A stretch of 64,000 nt of DNA from Deltaproteobacteria bacterium (GTDB lineage Bacteria; Bdellovibrionota; FAC87; UBA2466): assembly GCA_016196825.1 (NCBI GenBank), contig JACPWY010000041.1, positions 1-64,000 of the forward strand, in the 5' to 3' direction. Below are positions 34,998 through 43,030 of this stretch, in pieces. Made by a program: the position numbers and the translations under genes. The notes under the pieces were generated by a model. The model was not told the DNA's origin. It did no database searches and was given only the letters and a program-made list of their open reading frames with translations. Each line of letters begins with the position of its first letter. Positions within the stretch are counted from its first letter, which is position 1.

Positions 34998-36419
34998 TCA
35001 CCAGGTCTTTTTGACGGGCACAGGATCCAGTTCAGTGCTATACCCTCCCGTCCCCAATGCACCCAAGGAGTTTTCGCCCCAGCAGTAGTGGTTGTCGGCG
35101 TCTGTTTCGCCGCAAGCGAAGTTGCCGCTCATTCCGCCGGTGATGCTGGTCCACTTTTCTCCATTGAGATTCCTGTTGCTGATGATTTGGGGGGTAACCA
35201 CTATTTCTGGGCATAGCGAATTCGGACAGAACTGGGAATTGCCGAAGGCCCCGCGACCCCACGCCCAACCGCTCCCATCCTCAGCAACCGCGTACATTGC
35301 CATAATCCCCGAGCCAATGGCGACAAACCTGCGGCTTCCCGTGAGTTGGGAGGTATCAACCGCCTGGGATGGAAACGCGGACCAATCACCCGCGCTCGTG
35401 CCACCGTACCCAAAGGCTTTCGGATCGTCTCCGAAACAGTAGGTTTCACCAGCTTTGGTAGTGAGGCAACATGTGTTGAGTATGCAGGCAGCGTCGGTCA
35501 CCTGTGTCCCGGGGGGGAGGTGGGAAAGATCGATGGGTCTCACGACGTCATTGGTCTCACAGACCGAGAGGGGATCGTGGAGGGCGCAGTCTGCGAAGAC
35601 TCGGCGTTGATCGTCGATCGCCACGCAGCCGGGATACAGGGTAGTCGCGAGTTTCACAAAGTGGGGCCTCTCTCCGGTAGAAACTGTAATCGGCGATAGG
35701 GACAAGGATCCTGAAGTGTTGGTGCTTTTCCACAGCCGCCCATCCTCTGTGATGAAGCAAGAGTATTGGGCATCCACGACGGGACTTGGGCCGGCCGGGA
35801 GTTCATAGAAATTCGGATTCGCGGTTGGCCCGCTTCGCCACATAGCGATGAGTCGGCCGCGGCTGGTGAGAGCGTAGTACCCGGACAGCTGGCCCCCATG
35901 CACAGACGCAATCGTTTCATTGGGCCACAGAAATGAGCTCAGGTCGTCGGGGGCCGGAATCCACCCGGCGGGGTCAATGGAAAACCCCCACCGAAAGATC
36001 TTGCCCCCGGTGAGTATCGCCCCCCCGTAAGTAAAAACCGTGAACCTCTTTCCGGTGGTGGGCGGAGTGGCTGACGCCGCAAGACAGGCCTTGTGACCTC
36101 TCTTCGAGAATTGGGTGGAGCCGCAATACGCCCCCGCCGGTGTCCGGTAGGTGACCGAGCCATCCGTGTATCGCCGCAAGAGTCCATTCTCGACGACAAA
36201 CGTGTCCCCTGGCGTGAGGTCGTCTGTCGCCCGCGCGTAGGCATGCCAGGCGGCGAGCTCGTTAGAGTAAAAGGCCTCCCTGCGATCAATGCGGGAAACG
36301 ATCCGCTGCGTCACAATCTGAGCGCTCATTTGGAAGGAGAGCGAAAGTCCTCCGAGAAGCGTCACCACGCCGACAGCAATGAGAATTGGCAAGACTCCCG
36401 ATTTCGACGATAAACCCAT
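34998..36419 (-). CDS. Pseudopilin-like anchor with RCC1-type repeat domain
   Basis: A 473-residue protein. The start at 36419 is chosen by alignment with the paralogue at 42332; a start at 36470 would add 17 residues. A short polar leader ending in Gly precedes a hydrophobic helix (VLPILIAVGVVTLLGGLSLSF), then RREAFYSNELAAWHAYAR, resembling PilX/GspK-type pseudopilins without Glu5. A linker with CGSTQFSKRGHKACL follows. The C-terminal 300 residues contain RCC1-like units (SGWAWGRGAFGNSQF, HYCWGENSLGALGTGGYS), a propeller. Likely surface displayed. Neighbours are other exported proteins. Confidence 0.75.
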   Translation of the reverse strand: MGLSSKSGVLPILIAVGVVTLLGGLSLSFQMSAQIVTQRIVSRIDRREAFYSNELAAWHAYARATDDLTPGDTFVVENGLLRRYTDGSVTYRTPAGAYCGSTQFSKRGHKACLAASATPPTTGKRFTVFTYGGAILTGGKIFRWGFSIDPAGWIPAPDDLSSFLWPNETIASVHGGQLSGYYALTSRGRLIAMWRSGPTANPNFYELPAGPSPVVDAQYSCFITEDGRLWKSTNTSGSLSLSPITVSTGERPHFVKLATTLYPGCVAIDDQRRVFADCALHDPLSVCETNDVVRPIDLSHLPPGTQVTDAACILNTCCLTTKAGETYCFGDDPKAFGYGGTSAGDWSAFPSQAVDTSQLTGSRRFVAIGSGIMAMYAVAEDGSGWAWGRGAFGNSQFCPNSLCPEIVVTPQIISNRNLNGEKWTSITGGMSGNFACGETDADNHYCWGENSLGALGTGGYSTELDPVPVKKTW

Positions 36420-36487
36420 GCACAATCTTATCGGCACAACGCTTTCTAAAGATTTTGCGCATCGCTTCAATCAAGGGAACGGTCGTT

Positions 36488-37048
36488 CTACCGACAGGTA
36501 ACTGAAATCTCGGAGGCCGTTACATTTGGACTTGTCTGATAACCCCTAGTTTCGACTCCGGGCCCGTGAACCCCTTTCGCTGGATCTGTTCTCGATCGAA
36601 GCGCGTCCTGGAATGAGGAGATTATTTGCGAAACGACCCGGTCACTCGGCGATACGTTTCGAATGGTCGGCGTTGGGAGACCGGCCACGTTAGCCCACCA
36701 TCGTGTGCCATCGCCCTGCGGTTTAACAAAGTAACCCGAGGGGTTTGTGGAGATTCCCGTAAACTCTAGCGTTCGCGCCTTAGCAGAAACAGGCGGGTTC
36801 ATATAACCGGCTGCTCCCGATCCGGCAGCGGGAGCCGAGGTTCCGTACATCTCGCGAAAATTGGCAATGATGGTGTCGGTAAAGGCAACGCCCTGAGCGG
36901 TTTTGAAGGCCACATTACTCAGTTTGAAATGCAAAACACAGGGAGGGAAGCCCCCACTGGGCGGACCCGACATGCCCATCTCTCCGTGAACGGTTGTGAC
37001 GACAAGGCCAAGTATGAAAATGACAGACAGCACTGATTTGTATAACAA
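36488..37048 (-). CDS. Exported protein of unknown function
   Basis: A 186-residue protein. Translation from the TTG at 37048 is supported by a perfect AGGAGGT five bases upstream and gives the signal peptide LYKSVLSVIFILGLVVTTVHG. The upstream ATG at 37135 lacks a ribosome binding site. The mature protein has one early Cys (PPCVLHFKLSNVAF) and one at the C-terminus (SVTCR), which may pair. A Gly/Ala/Pro-rich stretch follows residue 60. No domain recognised. A CRP-like palindrome lies 72-87 bases upstream. Confidence 0.7.
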   Translation of the reverse strand: MLYKSVLSVIFILGLVVTTVHGEMGMSGPPSGGFPPCVLHFKLSNVAFKTAQGVAFTDTIIANFREMYGTSAPAAGSGAAGYMNPPVSAKARTLEFTGISTNPSGYFVKPQGDGTRWWANVAGLPTPTIRNVSPSDRVVSQIISSFQDALRSRTDPAKGVHGPGVETRGYQTSPNVTASEISVTCR

Positions 37049-37371
37049 ACGTACCTCCTGAAGCTCCACTACGATGACATCCAACTGTAACCAAATGATG
37101 TCGCTGGCACGCGCAAAATGTGACGATTGTGTCACTGTTGCTCCGCCTCCGGCACCACGTTAGTCAACGAACCACCGACCGGCTACCTCAACTCCCGATA
37201 TGCCGCCCAGTGCAATCAGGTAGATGCACAAATAAGATAGAGAGCCAAGAATTCGTCAAAGATGTTTACGTCCGAGGGGCCCTATTTCGGCATCCCTTCG
37301 CTTGGATGGTGTCTTTTCAATAACTTGGGGCTGGCGCTTGCGTTGCACCTTCCACGGGCGGAGGTTGCGCC
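37049..37371. other. Divergent intergenic region
   Basis: 323 bases between the TTG-started exported-protein gene (minus) and the DUF4360 gene (plus). It holds the AGGAGGT of the former, a GTGAC-N6-GTCAC palindrome (listed separately) and the GGCGGAGG ribosome binding site of the latter. I see no further gene; the short frame at 37120-37323 has no start signal or recognisable product. Confidence 0.5.
37120..37135. promoter_or_regulatory. GTGAC-N6-GTCAC palindrome (CRP/FNR-like site)
   Basis: GTGAC at 37120-37124, spacer GATTGT, GTCAC at 37131-37135. It resembles sites of the CRP/FNR family (TGTGA-N6-TCACA in E. coli). Position 72-87 bases upstream of the 37048 start suits activation. Which regulator binds is unknown. 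Confidence 0.4.
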
Positions 37372-37950
37372 ATGCGGTATCTTTTGTTCGTGGTCCTGAT
37401 GCCCCTCATCGGCTCAGCTGAGTCTGTCACAATGGGCTCGATTCGTTACTTCGGTTCTGGCTGTCCCAAGAACAGCGTCGCCTTTCTGCCTGGCGCCGAC
37501 TCGTTTTCAATCCTTTTTGATCAATTCACAGCCGAAACAGGCCCCCATGTGCCGGCCAGTCGCCGTGTCCGTCATTGTACGCTCACGATTCCCATCACGG
37601 TGGAGAAGGGCTATCGAACCCAGGTCGAATCGATCGATTACCGGGGCTATGCCAATCTGGAATCCAAGACTTTCGGCTGGGCGTATAGCTACTTCCTCAT
37701 TCCCGGCGAAACAGTCGGCTATGCCCCAGTGTCAGGGTTCTCAGGTCCGGTCGAAGAAGATTGGTTCCGACGAGACGTTACGAAGGGAATTGTATCAAAG
37801 GGCTGCACCCGGAAGAGGCAAACCGTCAAACTCACTCTTTTCATCGAGACAGCAGTGATTCCACTTCGCCACTTTGCGGCCGGAGTGATTGGCCTCGACT
37901 CATCCAATGGCGTAATCGAGGGCCGATTGATTTCACAACGTTGTCGCTAG
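37372..37950 (+). CDS. DUF4360 exported protein
   Basis: A 192-residue exported protein with a strong GGCGGAGG ribosome binding site region. After the signal peptide (MRYLLFVVLMPLIGSAE) come the DUF4360 landmarks: GSGCPKNSVAF, FSILFDQFTAETGP, RHCTLTIPITVEKGY and VESIDYRGYANL. Cysteines at GCP, HCTL, KGCTRK and QRCR fit two disulfides. The family's function is unknown; fungal and bacterial members are secreted. It precedes a DUF4143 ATPase by 135 bases. Confidence 0.85.
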   Translation: MRYLLFVVLMPLIGSAESVTMGSIRYFGSGCPKNSVAFLPGADSFSILFDQFTAETGPHVPASRRVRHCTLTIPITVEKGYRTQVESIDYRGYANLESKTFGWAYSYFLIPGETVGYAPVSGFSGPVEEDWFRRDVTKGIVSKGCTRKRQTVKLTLFIETAVIPLRHFAAGVIGLDSSNGVIEGRLISQRCR

Positions 37951-38016
37951 CAAACTCATCGACCGTGGAAACCGGTGGCGGAATCAGTTTCTAGGGATTG
38001 GAATCCTCTTTTTCAT

Positions 38017-38053
38017 TAGTTAATAGTTATTTAATATTAGCTAGTTATAGTAA
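38017..38053. repeat. AT-rich TAGTTA repeats upstream of second DUF4143 gene
   Basis: TAGTTA occurs at 38017, 38024 and 38042, followed by TAGTAA at 38048, in a markedly AT-rich stretch unlike the surrounding sequence. It probably contains the promoter of the ATPase gene. Repeated hexamers might be binding sites or simply low-complexity AT sequence. Confidence 0.35.
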
Positions 38054-38085
38054 TTGACTAGCCTTCCGGCATTTTTCCGGACAAA

Positions 38086-39258
38086 ATGCTGACTATGTGG
38101 TCAAGGATTCTGGGTATCGGAAACAACTCCTCGTTTATCTTCGGACCACGCGGGGTTGGAAAATCAACTCTCCTTCGACAAACATTGCCCCAAGCCAAGC
38201 TCTTTTCGTTGCTCCAGCAATCGGAGTACCTCCGATTTCTCACAAATCCATCCGATTTCAGGCGAGAGGTTCTGGCCCTTCCACGCGGAAGCTGGATTGT
38301 GGTCGATGAAATCCAAAAAATCCCCGCCCTTCTTGATGAAATTCACGCCATCATGAATGAGGTTGGAGAAAGTCATTTCCATTTCGCGATCACGGGCTCA
38401 AGCGCGAGAAAGCTTCGCAAAGAAAATGCAAATCTTCTCGCGGGCCGCGCACGCAATCGTAAATTGTTTCCCTTGGTGCATGCGGAACTTCAATTCGATA
38501 CTTCACAAATCGAAGAGATTTTAGAGTTCGGTACCTTGCCGGCGGTTCGCACGCTTTCTACTCCCGATCGAATCCAGTTCCTGGAGTCTTACGTGGCAAC
38601 TTTTTTGCAACAAGAGATCCAGCAAGAGGCTCTGGCGAAACATCTGGACTCGTTTGTCCGCTTCTTGAAAGTGGCCGCTCTCATGAATGGCCAATTGGTC
38701 AATGTATCCGCGACTGCCCGGGACTCGGGAGTCGCGCGAACTTCGGTGCAGGGATATTTTGACATTCTTGTCGACACGCTTGTGGGCACTTGGCTTCCTG
38801 CTTGGCAGCCGCGAGCGAAAGTGAAAGAGACTCAGCACCCGAAGTTCTATTTTTTTGATCCTGGCGTAGTCCGAACCATCACCTCTCAATTACGCGACGG
38901 ACTCGACAGCGTCGAAAAAGGATTTTTACTGGAAACTTATATCTTCCACGAGCTGCGCGCCGCGATGGAGTACCAGTCCCTCGGAGGGGAACTGAGCTAC
39001 TGGAGATCCGGTGATCGAGAACTCGATTTTATTTGGACGCGTGGGAAAGTTTCTGTGGGAATCGAGGTGAAATCGTCTGAGCGTTGGAAGCCGGAATTTG
39101 CTTCAGTTGGCAATGAACTTGTCTCAAAGAAAATACTCGACGCGGCGTTTGGCGTTTACCTGGGCGAAAAAGCGTTAGTAGACGGTGAAATGAAGGTCTT
39201 CCCCCTGATCGAATTTCTCACAAAAGTTTCTGCCGGAAAGGTCCTGTCGAGGGGCTAG
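38086..39258 (+). CDS. AAA ATPase with C-terminal DUF4143 (paralogue)
   Basis: A 390-residue AAA_14/DUF4143 protein. Walker A is GPRGVGKSTL, Walker B is WIVVDEIQKIP and the sensor is AITGSSARKL. The C-terminal PD-(D/E)XK-like core reads DRELDFIW then VGIEVKSS. It is clearly paralogous to the protein at 31796 but divergent in the linker, so not a recent duplication. An AT-rich promoter region precedes it. The ribosome binding site is weak. Function of the family is unknown. Confidence 0.9.
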   Translation: MLTMWSRILGIGNNSSFIFGPRGVGKSTLLRQTLPQAKLFSLLQQSEYLRFLTNPSDFRREVLALPRGSWIVVDEIQKIPALLDEIHAIMNEVGESHFHFAITGSSARKLRKENANLLAGRARNRKLFPLVHAELQFDTSQIEEILEFGTLPAVRTLSTPDRIQFLESYVATFLQQEIQQEALAKHLDSFVRFLKVAALMNGQLVNVSATARDSGVARTSVQGYFDILVDTLVGTWLPAWQPRAKVKETQHPKFYFFDPGVVRTITSQLRDGLDSVEKGFLLETYIFHELRAAMEYQSLGGELSYWRSGDRELDFIWTRGKVSVGIEVKSSERWKPEFASVGNELVSKKILDAAFGVYLGEKALVDGEMKVFPLIEFLTKVSAGKVLSRG

Positions 39259-39281
39259 TTGCAGGACCGGAGCAAAGCAAA

Positions 39282-40214
39282 TCACCGCTTTTGGCACTCG
39301 ACCTGATTTTTTTGGCGGTGAGACTGTTGCGCCCAGGTCCAATACCCCAGCCCTGATTCAAACGGCTTCGAAACCCATTCACGCTCCGTGGGGCAGGCCT
39401 TGTGGGCACGCTGACGGGCTTCCTCCTCCGAACCAAACTTCTGGTTGGCAAAAATAGAAATCCAACCACCGGCCCAGTCGCTGTTTTTACCCTTAATAAA
39501 AGGCCCCGAAGCGGCGACTCCGATGAGCTGTTGCGTCTCCTTAAGACACCAAGCCGAGCACAGAAGGGGAAACTTGGCTCTATCCGCTTCCAGAGCCCTC
39601 GCGGGGGCCTGCTCCCTCCACACACGCTCGGCCTCAATTCTTGCCACTTCAGCAGCCGCGGCCTTAGCTTGGGCTTCGCGCGCACGAATGACCACCCTCC
39701 CTGAGTCGCGCTCATAGATCCGAGAGTGCCATTCATCGACCTTGAAGGCGACCAGATCGGAACTGTCGATAATCTCGTTTGAGGAGCTCCGAACTCCGCC
39801 AAAAACTCGTTCCAAGAAGATAGAAATTGCTATTCTTCGGCTGAGTGTTTCAATCTGTTTTCTTGCCTCATCTTCATTCAAGACTCCGCCATCGTTGAGC
39901 GCCTCCTCCAATTCCTCGCGCAGAATAAGCAGCTCTTTAAACTCTTTTCGCTTGTTAGGGTCTGTCTCAATCTGGTCGATCGATCCTACAACGGCCGCAT
40001 CAAAATCGGCGATGGGCAAGCTCGACACGGGTTCGCCTTGGCATTCCCGCAACGGCCTCGAACGAGAAATCCCAAGACAGGCCTTCACCTCAATTCGTCC
40101 GGTCTCCTTCATAAAGGCAACGAAATACCGCCCCGATTTCTTGTGGGGAATCGCGACATCCGCGACAGCCTGAATCGTGATGAAAAGCAACAAAAGTGAA
40201 ATGGTAAAACGCAT
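39282..40214 (-). CDS. Exported coiled-coil protein of unknown function
   Basis: A 310-residue exported protein (signal peptide MRFTISLLLLFITIQAVA). A central charged helical section (about residues 85-130) is followed by an Ala/Glu/Arg-rich helix near 180-205 (REAQAKAAAAEVARIEAERV) likely to be a coiled coil. The C-terminal 100 residues have four Cys and Trp-rich strands (AGGWISIFANQKFGSEEEA). It resembles no family I can name. It sits between a DUF4143 gene and the divergent palindrome-controlled operon. Confidence 0.65.
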   Translation of the reverse strand: MRFTISLLLLFITIQAVADVAIPHKKSGRYFVAFMKETGRIEVKACLGISRSRPLRECQGEPVSSLPIADFDAAVVGSIDQIETDPNKRKEFKELLILREELEEALNDGGVLNEDEARKQIETLSRRIAISIFLERVFGGVRSSSNEIIDSSDLVAFKVDEWHSRIYERDSGRVVIRAREAQAKAAAAEVARIEAERVWREQAPARALEADRAKFPLLCSAWCLKETQQLIGVAASGPFIKGKNSDWAGGWISIFANQKFGSEEEARQRAHKACPTEREWVSKPFESGLGYWTWAQQSHRQKNQVECQKR

Positions 40215-40303
40215 GCTCAGCACTATGCCTTATTACGGCACAAAAAATCATCACAGCACAAAAAAATCCTGTCCCCAAGGATTCCTGCTGAGGGATTAGG
40301 CAC

Positions 40304-40322
40304 TGTTTCTTCGTCCGAAACA
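40304..40322. promoter_or_regulatory. TGTTTC-N7-GAAACA palindrome, site C
   Basis: Perfect palindrome with spacer TTCGTCC, followed by AAA and a third TGTTTC half-site (40326-40331). Its centre is about -60 from the predicted start of the 40396 operon, 14 bases upstream of the -35 box. It is also 90 bases upstream of the divergent gene at 40214. Confidence 0.7.
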
Positions 40323-40336
40323 AAATGTTTCAGGAG

Positions 40337-40366
40337 TTGATACGGTATGCTGCGTTGCGGTATGTA
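40337..40366 (+). promoter_or_regulatory. Promoter C, TTGATA-N18-TATGTA
   Basis: TTGATA at 40337-40342, an 18-base spacer ending in GCGG, TATGTA at 40361-40366. The predicted start is near 40373; the leader then contains GAGGTG before the ATG at 40396. Box sequences are nearly identical to the promoter at 32996-33025. Confidence 0.6.
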
Positions 40367-40395
40367 AGGGTCGCTTCTGACTGGTGAGGTGCTCG

Positions 40396-40614
40396 ATGCG
40401 TTCCTGGCTCGTGATTGTCTGCTCGTTGATCTCGGTGTTTTCATTGGCAAAGGTCATCGATCCCGAGGGCACGGTGAAGGGTGGGGACACTCCCCGCGAG
40501 GGTGTCGAAGACCCCTTGGAACCCGCACCCTCCACGCCCCCCCCGGTGGACTGCCAAGCCCCCCAGGACGACCAAGAATCGGAGAACGACTGTGAACTCG
40601 GCACTCCCCAGTAG
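40396..40614 (+). CDS. Small exported acidic protein (72 aa)
   Basis: A 72-residue protein with GAGGTG four bases before the ATG. Residues 1-18 are a signal peptide (MRSWLVIVCSLISVFSLA). The mature peptide of about 54 residues is rich in Asp, Glu and Pro (PLEPAPSTPPPVDCQAPQ) and has two Cys. It overlaps the start of the TIGR02147 gene by 23 bases, so the two probably form one transcript from promoter C. Its size invites a role as an exported signal or sensor partner, which is speculation. Confidence 0.6.
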   Translation: MRSWLVIVCSLISVFSLAKVIDPEGTVKGGDTPREGVEDPLEPAPSTPPPVDCQAPQDDQESENDCELGTPQ

Positions 40615-41395
40615 CAGCTCCCGATCCTTTCTTTCCAAAGGAGACAACTACCGAAGTTGGCTCCACGCGGAATTGGAGAACAGAAAAACCGAGAACCCAG
40701 CCTATTCCCTTCGGGCGTTCGCACGACATCTCGGGCTTTCCCCAACCTCTCTTTCTCAGGTGATCAACGGAAAACGAAAACTCACGGTGTTGTCGGCTGA
40801 GCGAATTGCCGCCTCCTTGGGGCTCTCTCCGCGCGATCAAGATCTTTTCATTCAGTCGACTTTTAAGAAACATCTTGAGAATAGCACTTCCGATTCAGAG
40901 CGTGAAAGGCCCTTGGACGTGGACTCATTTCGAGCGATCGCCGACTGGTACCATTACGCGATCCTGACACTGGTTAAGCTCAACGGCCGACGCATTTACC
41001 CCGAATACCTCGCCGATAGATTGGGAATCAACCGTCTCGAGGCAAAACAAGCTTTGGAACGGCTTCAGCGTCTTCGTCTCATCGAAAGAAGAGGAAACAC
41101 CTACATCAAGACAACCGCACCCCTTGTTGTTCTTTCTCAAAATGGAGAGGCCTGCCTCCGCATCCATCATAATCAAGTTCTGCGACGAGCGAGTCAGGCG
41201 GTGGACAATCTTCCTTATGAAATGAGAGAAAGCGTCTCCACAACACTAGCCTTTGATCCGGAATACCTCGATGACGCTAAGGAGATCATCGAAGACTGCC
41301 GGCAGCGGCTACTCAAGCTCGCCGGTGGATCAAAACCCAAGCGAGTCTTCGCTCTTTCCATGCACCTTTTCCCCCTCGACAGAAACCCCTCCTGA
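40592..41395 (+). CDS. TIGR02147/DUF4423 family HTH regulator
   Basis: A 267-residue protein started at GTG 40592 with GGAGA six bases upstream; the longer upstream frame is Pro/Arg-rich noise overlapping the previous gene. Residues about 39-62 (SLRAFARHLGLSPTSLSQVI) form an XRE-like helix-turn-helix. The rest is the DUF4423 domain, with a second winged-helix-like section (YLADRLGINRLEAKQALERL) and the family's closing motif VFALSMHLFPL. Length matches the family. Members are thought to be transcription regulators. It lies in the operon behind palindrome site C. Confidence 0.85.
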   Translation: MNSALPSSSSRSFLSKGDNYRSWLHAELENRKTENPAYSLRAFARHLGLSPTSLSQVINGKRKLTVLSAERIAASLGLSPRDQDLFIQSTFKKHLENSTSDSERERPLDVDSFRAIADWYHYAILTLVKLNGRRIYPEYLADRLGINRLEAKQALERLQRLRLIERRGNTYIKTTAPLVVLSQNGEACLRIHHNQVLRRASQAVDNLPYEMRESVSTTLAFDPEYLDDAKEIIEDCRQRLLKLAGGSKPKRVFALSMHLFPLDRNPS

Positions 41396-41401
41396 CGACT
41401 G

Positions 41402-42332
41402 CTACTCGCCGTAGAGGTCGAAGAAATTGATCATCTGGGAACCGCTGATGGGAATCGATGGGTAGGTGAAGCCATTTTGCCCGTAGGAGGCGTCTATCTT
41501 GCCATCCAACTTCAGGCGAACGATCTGAAGATCGAGGCTGGTGCCTGTTGCCATAGTCGGCGGGAAAGGGAACGGTCAAACTCCCGCCCACTCCGAAGGT
41601 CGAATCAAATTCACCCTTGTCATTGAATCGCCAGACTGCGACCCCTCCCGTAACCCGACTAGCCACTGCCAGCAAATCGGTGCCAGGTATTCGTTGGATA
41701 AGGGTCAATGGGGTGTCCGATGTGTTGAATTTGAGCAACCCATTTACGCCAAATTGGGTGTCAAACTGGCCGTCTGGCAAAATTGAGAAAATGGTGTTGG
41801 TCCAGGGATCGCCCGGTCCGACCCGCTGGGTGCTCATGAGTATCGATCCGATCGGGGGGGAAGCCAGTGGCATTGAAAGGCACAAACGGTGTTTTTTCCT
41901 GTCGCTAAAGTTTGTCTTGGAACAGATCGCCTCACCAGGGCCCTGAGAGACCTCCAGGTTTTGAGCGTTGTAGCGACGGATGAGTAGTGTTGAGGGAGCA
42001 AGGGTTTGGGTCGTTGCGACATTCAGCGGCTGACCAACGGTGGACGAATAGGCGTCGGCGTTCACTGTCTGGCTGATGTTCAGATAGGGCGCATTGTCCA
42101 CCACCAAGGGATTCGACGCCGGGGCGGTCCCAGACCGATTTCTCGCCCACAGGTGCCACGCTGCCATTTCGTTCGTGTAGAACGCCTCGCGGCGATTCAC
42201 CTTATCCTGCAGCTTTTTCGAAACCAACGAAGAGCTTAAGTTCAAAACAAGACTCATTGTGGCTAACGACGAGACAATGCCGACGGCAATCAGAACGGGA
42301 AGCATGCCTACGCAATTTCGAATAGAACCCAT
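41402..42332 (-). pseudogene. Pseudopilin-like anchor with delta-60 repeats, frameshifted
   Basis: The first 260 codons read normally: leader, helix MLPVLIAVGIVSSLATMSL, NRREAFYTNEMAAWHLWAR, linker with CSKTNFSDRKKHRLCL, then two delta-60 units (FSILPDGQFDTQFGVNG, VWRFNDKGEFDSTFGVGG). Near 41550 the original frame loses the repeat and runs to 41313, overlapping the convergent regulator. The +1 frame restores the repeat (SLDLQIVRLKLDGKIDASYG) and stops at 41402, 6 bases after that regulator. Compared with the preceding unit about 13 residues are missing, so a deletion of roughly 40 bases broke the frame. It may also be a sequence error. Confidence 0.7.
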
Positions 42333-42388
42333 GATATCGATCTCGTATCGACATCATTTCTCTCTTTTATGAGTTCGTGAGACTAAGC

Positions 42389-43030
42389 CTAGAGCGAAGA
42401 AGGTGCTAATGGGTCAACCCCCGCTATCAGGAGCTTTCGATCTTGGGCCTGCCATAGGTACCAGCTCGCTACCGAGTAGGCTCCCTCCCACTCGGGTACC
42501 AACTCCCGCATCTGCTTAGGCAACGGCATCTCATCAAGCTTGAGCAGCCACATCACACCGCGCCTGATTCCAAAATCTCCGATGGGAAAAACATTCGGCC
42601 GCCCCAGCGAAAAAATCAGAAACATGTGCGCGGTCCACTCTCCTATCCCCTTCACCTGAGTCAGGCGCTCGACGAGATCCTCATCGGAACATTTTCCCCA
42701 GCCTTTCCGCCAGACCGAAATCTGCCACTGCCGACTGAGCGCCTTTAAGTACTCCACCTTGGCTTGAGACACCCCAGAAGCCCGGAGTCGCTTCACATTC
42801 ATCTTCAGGATGGTCTCAGGTCCTGGGAACGGACGAGAAAGGGCCGAGACCTTTTCAATGATCGAGCGTGCAGCCTTGGTAGCCAGCTGCTGCGAAAGAA
42901 TGTTCTCAGCCAGCGCCCGAAACTCCGAGGTCTCAAGCTCAAGCCTTGGCGCCCCGATGGCCTCAATCAAAGGGGCTAGGCGACCGTCCTGTCGTCGCAA
43001 ACGATGAGCAAGATGTTCCCACGCTTTCAT
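42389..43030 (-). CDS. DNA-3-methyladenine glycosylase (AlkA-like, HhH-GPD)
   Basis: A 213-residue base-excision repair glycosylase. The start at 43030 gives MKAWEHLAHRLRRQDGRL, the usual opening of short AlkA-type enzymes; the long upstream frame is antisense to the hydrolase. FRALAENILSQQLATKAA is the conserved first helix pair. LTQVKGIGEWTA (123-134) is the helix-hairpin-helix, and the catalytic Asp is D152 in FPIGDFGIRRG. It removes alkylated purines. Starts 24 bases from the divergent hydrolase gene. Confidence 0.92.
   Translation of the reverse strand: MKAWEHLAHRLRRQDGRLAPLIEAIGAPRLELETSEFRALAENILSQQLATKAARSIIEKVSALSRPFPGPETILKMNVKRLRASGVSQAKVEYLKALSRQWQISVWRKGWGKCSDEDLVERLTQVKGIGEWTAHMFLIFSLGRPNVFPIGDFGIRRGVMWLLKLDEMPLPKQMRELVPEWEGAYSVASWYLWQAQDRKLLIAGVDPLAPSSL

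Noticed and set aside
40481-40591. Longer start for the TIGR02147 protein at 40481
   Set aside because: The extra 37 residues are Pro/Arg-rich, overlap the small exported gene in another frame and lie before a better-placed GTG with GGAGA.
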